A DNA stretch of 64,000 bases from an uncultured Lachnospiraceae bacterium (GTDB taxonomy: Bacteria > Bacillota > Clostridia > Lachnospirales > Lachnospiraceae). A program made the position numbers and the translations under genes. Shown here piece after piece: positions 60,580 through 64,000 of this stretch. The stretch is from the NCBI GenBank assembly GCA_910579425.1, contig CAJTVL010000007.1, positions 23,305 to 87,304 of the forward strand, given 5' to 3'. Positions within the stretch are counted from its first letter, which is position 1, and each line of letters starts with the position of its first letter. A model generated the notes under the pieces. The model did not search any database. It was not told where the DNA came from and worked only from the letters and a program-made list of their open reading frames with translations.

Positions 60580-62394
60580 TTAATCGTCGTCCAGCTTCAG
60601 CACTGACATGAAGGCTTTTTGAGGAATTTCCACACTGCCGATCTGACGCATCCGCTTTTTGCCTTCCTTCTGTTTCTCCAGAAGCTTCTTTTTTCGGGTA
60701 ATATCTCCGCCATAGCACTTGGCAAGCACATCCTTGCGCATGGCTTTTACGGTTTCTCTGGCTATAATCTTGCCTCCCACCGCAGCCTGAATCGGGATTT
60801 CAAACAAATGCCTTGGAATTTCCTCTTTCAGCTTCTCGCACATCCTCCGTCCTCTGTCATAGGCGCTGTCCTTATGGACAATAAAGGAAAGGGCGTCTAC
60901 CTCCTCCCTGTTGATCAGAATATCCAGCTTCACCAGCTCGGAGAGCTCGTACCCCTTCAACTCATAGTCAAAAGACGCATAGCCCCTGGAGCGGGACTTT
61001 AAGGCGTCGAAGAAATCGTAAATGATCTCATTTAGGGGCAGCTCGTATTTGAGCAGCGCCCTGGTGCCCTCGATATATTCCATCCCCAGATACTTTCCCC
61101 GCCTGGTCTGGCACAGCTCCATAATCGGCCCGATAAATTCCGTGGTCACCATGATCTCGGCGGAAACTACCGGCTCCTCCATATATTCGATCTGAGACGG
61201 GTCCGGCAGATTGGAGGGATTGGTCAGCTCAATCACTTCTCCGTCCGTCCGGTGAACCTTGTAAATAACGCCGGGAGCAGTGGTCACCAGGTCAAGATTG
61301 TACTCTCTCTCCAAACGCTCCTGAATGATCTCCAGATGAAGCAGGCCCAGAAAACCACAGCGGAATCCAAACCCCAGGGCAATGGAGGTTTCCGGCTCAT
61401 AGCGCAGGGAAGCGTCGTTCAGCTGCAGTTTTTCCAGCGCATCCCTCAGATCCGGGTACTTCGCCCCGTCCGCCGGATACACGCCGCAGTATACCATGGA
61501 ATTCACCTTTTTATAGCCGGGAAGGGGCTCGGCGCAGGGGCGGTCCACATCTGTCACCGTATCCCCCACCGCTGTATCCTTCACATTTTTGATGGAGGCG
61601 GTAATATACCCCACCATGCCGGCTGAAAGCTCCTCACAGGGAATAAACTGCCCGGCTCCGAAATACCCTACTTCCACCACATCCGCCTTTGCCCCCGTTG
61701 CCATCATCCGGATGTTTGTCCCCTTCTTCACCTTTCCTTCCATAATCCGGCAAAAAACGATTACCCCCTTATAAGAATCATAGAGGGAATCAAAAATGAG
61801 GGCCTTAAGAGGCGCGTCGCTGCTGCCCCCGGGGGCGGGAATTCTGTCCACAATGGCCTCCAAAACCTCCTCGATGCCGATTCCGTTTTTGGCGGAAATC
61901 AGCGGGGCGTCCTGGGCCTCAATACCGATCACGTCCTCAATCTCATTCTTGACCCGCTCCGGCTCCGCGCTGGGCAGATCAATCTTATTGATCACCGGAA
62001 ACACCTCCAGGTCATGATCCAGAGCCAGATACACATTGGCCAGAGTCTGGGCCTCAATCCCCTGGGCGGCATCCACCACCAGAATTGCTCCGTCACAGGC
62101 CGCCAGGCTTCTGCTGACCTCATAATTGAAATCCACATGTCCGGGCGTGTCAATCAGATTAAAGACGTATTCCTCCCCGTCTTTTGCTCTGTATATGGTG
62201 CGGACGCTCTGGGCCTTGATGGTAATCCCCCGCTCCCTTTCCAGTTCCATATTATCAAGCACCTGATCCTGCATTTCCCTGCTGGTCAAAAGCCCTGTTT
62301 TTTCGATGATTCTGTCTGCCAGGGTGCTTTTTCCATGGTCAATATGTGCTACAATACAAAAATTCCTGATCTTACTTTGGTCTATACCTGCCAT
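60580..62394 (-). CDS. lepA: Elongation factor 4
   Basis: 604 residues. G domain with IAHIDHGKSTLADR (AHIDHGKS P-loop), DTPGHVDF and NKIDLPSA, followed by EF-G-like domains and the LepA-specific C-terminal domain (LAKCYGGDITRKKKLLEKQKEGKKRM in part, then PQKAFMSVLKLDD). Back-translocating ribosomal GTPase. ATG at 62394 is chosen; the open frame continues upstream over the promoter. Confidence 0.98.
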   Translation of the reverse strand: MAGIDQSKIRNFCIVAHIDHGKSTLADRIIEKTGLLTSREMQDQVLDNMELERERGITIKAQSVRTIYRAKDGEEYVFNLIDTPGHVDFNYEVSRSLAACDGAILVVDAAQGIEAQTLANVYLALDHDLEVFPVINKIDLPSAEPERVKNEIEDVIGIEAQDAPLISAKNGIGIEEVLEAIVDRIPAPGGSSDAPLKALIFDSLYDSYKGVIVFCRIMEGKVKKGTNIRMMATGAKADVVEVGYFGAGQFIPCEELSAGMVGYITASIKNVKDTAVGDTVTDVDRPCAEPLPGYKKVNSMVYCGVYPADGAKYPDLRDALEKLQLNDASLRYEPETSIALGFGFRCGFLGLLHLEIIQERLEREYNLDLVTTAPGVIYKVHRTDGEVIELTNPSNLPDPSQIEYMEEPVVSAEIMVTTEFIGPIMELCQTRRGKYLGMEYIEGTRALLKYELPLNEIIYDFFDALKSRSRGYASFDYELKGYELSELVKLDILINREEVDALSFIVHKDSAYDRGRRMCEKLKEEIPRHLFEIPIQAAVGGKIIARETVKAMRKDVLAKCYGGDITRKKKLLEKQKEGKKRMRQIGSVEIPQKAFMSVLKLDDD

Positions 62395-62434
62395 ATATCT
62401 ACCGTACCTTTCTGCTGCCTGTACTTTTTCGTAT

Positions 62435-62463
62435 ACTATAGCATAACTTTCAGCCAAGTACAA
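62435..62463 (-). promoter_or_regulatory. Promoter of lepA
   Basis: Minus strand TTGTAC (62458-62463), 17-base spacer, TATAGT (62435-62440) with extended TGC just before. It overlaps the last codons of spoIIP. It would let lepA be expressed in growing cells independently of sporulation control of spoIIP. Confidence 0.65.
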
Positions 62464-63823
62464 TGGCAAGGATGTGGGCTAAGGGATCACAGGCGTTCAT
62501 AATTTCTTCCACGGTATTATTCTGGGCTCCCATTTCAATCAAAAGGCTCCTGGGCCTCAGATGCATATTGTAGCGGTAGGCTTTCAGATAAATCTTTCTT
62601 GCGATTCCGGGATAGTATTCATTGGCAGCTACCTGAACCTGAAAGGAAAACGCCAGATTTTCCTGTATGTAGGGGTTTTCCAGATAGGAAATGTCGCCGC
62701 TTTTACGGCCGAAGCTGAGCCCGTTAAAAAACATAAACCTGGCCGTGGGCCGTCCCTGCAGATCCATCACCAGCTTCCGGTCCCCTGCCACCGCATCCCT
62801 GTGAAGGTCGATCACCACCTCTATGGTGGGATTATCCTGCAATACCTGCTCGATCACGGGCAGCGATTCGTTATAGGCCTCGTCCCGGACATCATCAAAG
62901 CGCTCCGTGTAATGCAGAACCCGGAACCCATAGTTCTCCTCCAGCAGCTTTGCGAGCTTATCTCCCGCCCCTACAATGGTGGTAGACTCATCTCCCGGCA
63001 CGGAATCAATAAAAGCCTCGCTTCCATGGGTGTGGTAAATCAATATCTGAGGCCCCTGGGCCTGTTGATCTACCGACAAATCCTGATACAGAAGCCGGTT
63101 TAAATCAGCATATTCCTCCTTGAGCCGGGTGGAATTATCCACCGCATAAAAATTTGACAAAAGAGCCTCATAATCCCATTTTTCCGACCAGTCATAGGTA
63201 TAGGAAGGATACTCTGAAGGGGTAAACACAGCCTCTAAGGCTCCGCTGTCGTCTTCCTCCGAAGCCGGGATGTTTTCGATATTTTCCGTGCCCTCCCCGG
63301 CAGGCGTCTCATTATGTACGCTGTTTTCTTTTTCCATCTCCTCAAAAAGGCTGTTGTCGATATGGAGCGCATCCTCTCCGTAATCCAGCTTCGTCTCGTC
63401 AATATCCTTAAAATCCTCGTCCGCCCCCTCCTTTTGCCCAATGAGCCGGGCCATCACGGCATCCTCCCGCTGCCTGTCAGCCTCCGGGTAAAGAGCCGTG
63501 TATTCCAGCAACGGAAAATTCCTTCGGATCAGCCGTTCCGCAAGCTTCCCGTTATCCTCCTTTTCCTCCCGGTTTTCAAGGTATCTTGGGATCTGGAAAA
63601 ATTTCTGTTCCATGGCATGGCTCAAAAACACACCGATTTGACGCTTCCATCCCAAAGAGTCCTCCTCCTCCCGGCTCCCGTTTTTGGTAAAGCTGTACAG
63701 ACAGCTCAGGATACAGGCCAGCAGCAGTGCAAGAATCATACTTTTTTTTATTTTTCTTTTTCCGCTATTCCCTGTCACTTCCTGCCTCCTATAAGCCCTA
63801 TGGGACAGTATATGCTTATCCAA
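62450..63823 (-). CDS. spoIIP: Stage II sporulation protein P
   Basis: 457 residues. One N-terminal membrane helix (SMILALLLACILSCLYSF), a long acidic linker (~130-210) and a C-terminal amidase/endopeptidase domain with ILIYHTHGSEAF, VVIDLHRDAV and SLLIEMGAQNNT carrying the catalytic His and Glu residues. Cuts peptidoglycan during engulfment with SpoIID and SpoIIM. It follows gpr by 30 bases, the usual order gpr-spoIIP-lepA. Confidence 0.96.
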   Translation of the reverse strand: MDKHILSHRAYRRQEVTGNSGKRKIKKSMILALLLACILSCLYSFTKNGSREEEDSLGWKRQIGVFLSHAMEQKFFQIPRYLENREEKEDNGKLAERLIRRNFPLLEYTALYPEADRQREDAVMARLIGQKEGADEDFKDIDETKLDYGEDALHIDNSLFEEMEKENSVHNETPAGEGTENIENIPASEEDDSGALEAVFTPSEYPSYTYDWSEKWDYEALLSNFYAVDNSTRLKEEYADLNRLLYQDLSVDQQAQGPQILIYHTHGSEAFIDSVPGDESTTIVGAGDKLAKLLEENYGFRVLHYTERFDDVRDEAYNESLPVIEQVLQDNPTIEVVIDLHRDAVAGDRKLVMDLQGRPTARFMFFNGLSFGRKSGDISYLENPYIQENLAFSFQVQVAANEYYPGIARKIYLKAYRYNMHLRPRSLLIEMGAQNNTVEEIMNACDPLAHILAIVLG

Positions 63824-63853
63824 GGCCGGAAATACGTGGGGAAATGCTGCAGG

Positions 63854-64000
63854 CTATTTCCCTTCAAAGGTATCATTGATGGCATTACAGATAATGTGGC
63901 TGATCTGCTTGATCTCATAGTCCACATCCTTGCCCGTCACATACATATTATAGAGTTCTCCCAGACCGGCCAAAAGCTCATCCTGTATATCCAGAGGCTC
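63854..64000 (-). CDS. gpr: 3' end of the germination protease gene gpr (partial)
   Basis: The last 48 codons are open to the window edge and end NMYVTGKDVDYEIKQISHII and NAINDTFEGK. This fits the C-terminus of GPR, which has VTPKEVD, then an ISNGIN-like end. The gene would degrade small acid-soluble spore proteins on germination. The upstream part lies outside the window; the assignment also rests on the spoIIP neighbour. Confidence 0.7.
   Translation of the reverse strand, partial: EPLDIQDELLAGLGELYNMYVTGKDVDYEIKQISHIICNAINDTFEGK

Overview
The window looks like chromosomal DNA of a motile, endospore-forming member of the Clostridia, most likely Lachnospiraceae. The grounds are: a Gram-positive PolC replicase; the order pyrH-frr-uppS-cdsA-dxr-rseP-ispG-polC; a FliY-type flagellar switch; CheC/CheD; CodY next to flgB; sporulation genes (sigK, spoIIP, the end of gpr); and near-universal AGGAGG-type ribosome binding sites. 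Almost every gene lies on the minus strand, so the window reads from right to left. The family placement is an inference; no sequence search was possible.

Left part (1-18.1 kb, minus strand unless noted). A plus-strand AraC-type regulator converges on polC. Upstream of polC are ispG and a membrane-anchored Ser/Thr kinase with a PP2C phosphatase. This pair is inserted into an otherwise standard block and has its own upstream terminator and possible promoter. Then come rseP, dxr, cdsA, uppS, frr, pyrH, a bactofilin and a NodB-type deacetylase (isoprenoid, phospholipid and envelope synthesis plus ribosome recycling). The separate rpsB-tsf unit follows.

Middle part (18.1-48.5 kb) is one colinear flagellar (fla/che) supercluster of about 30 kb. 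In transcription order: flgB-flgC-fliE-fliF-fliG-fliH-fliI-fliJ-(MotE-like)-fliK-flgD-(TIGR02530-like)-flgE-flbD-motA-motB-fliL-fliM-fliY-cheY-fliO-fliP-fliQ-fliR-flhB-flhA-flhF-flhG-(PilZ)-cheC-cheD-(small membrane protein)-sigD-(103-aa unknown)-(DUF6115-like)-(Pro/Thr-rich MltG-like protein). It encodes rod, hook, export apparatus, switch, stator, assembly GTPases and the late-class sigma factor. cheB, cheA and cheW, which sit between flhG and cheC in Bacillus, are absent; a c-di-GMP-type PilZ protein is there instead.

Right part (48.6-64 kb). codY with promoter and terminator lies directly upstream of the flagellar genes, and a CodY-box-like site overlaps the flgB ribosome binding site. 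Next are topA, a short prepilin peptidase, a 58-codon gene coupled to dprA, dprA and comM. A gene graveyard of about 3.3 kb follows (55.3-58.6 kb): a PD-(D/E)XK fragment, a serine-recombinase zinc-ribbon fragment, a GH43-like fragment, an intact GNAT-like gene, an SGNH-hydrolase tail, an intact MntA/HepT toxin-antitoxin pair and a HipA tail. Beyond it are sigK (no pro-sequence, TTG start, strong terminator), hemW, lepA, spoIIP and the 3' end of gpr.

I saw no rRNA, tRNA, CRISPR array, insertion sequence or intact prophage. The best candidates for something undescribed are the kinase/phosphatase cassette with its repeat-built loop, the small unknown genes at the 3' end of the flagellar cluster, the 58-codon gene behind dprA, and the structured flagellar intergenic spacers.
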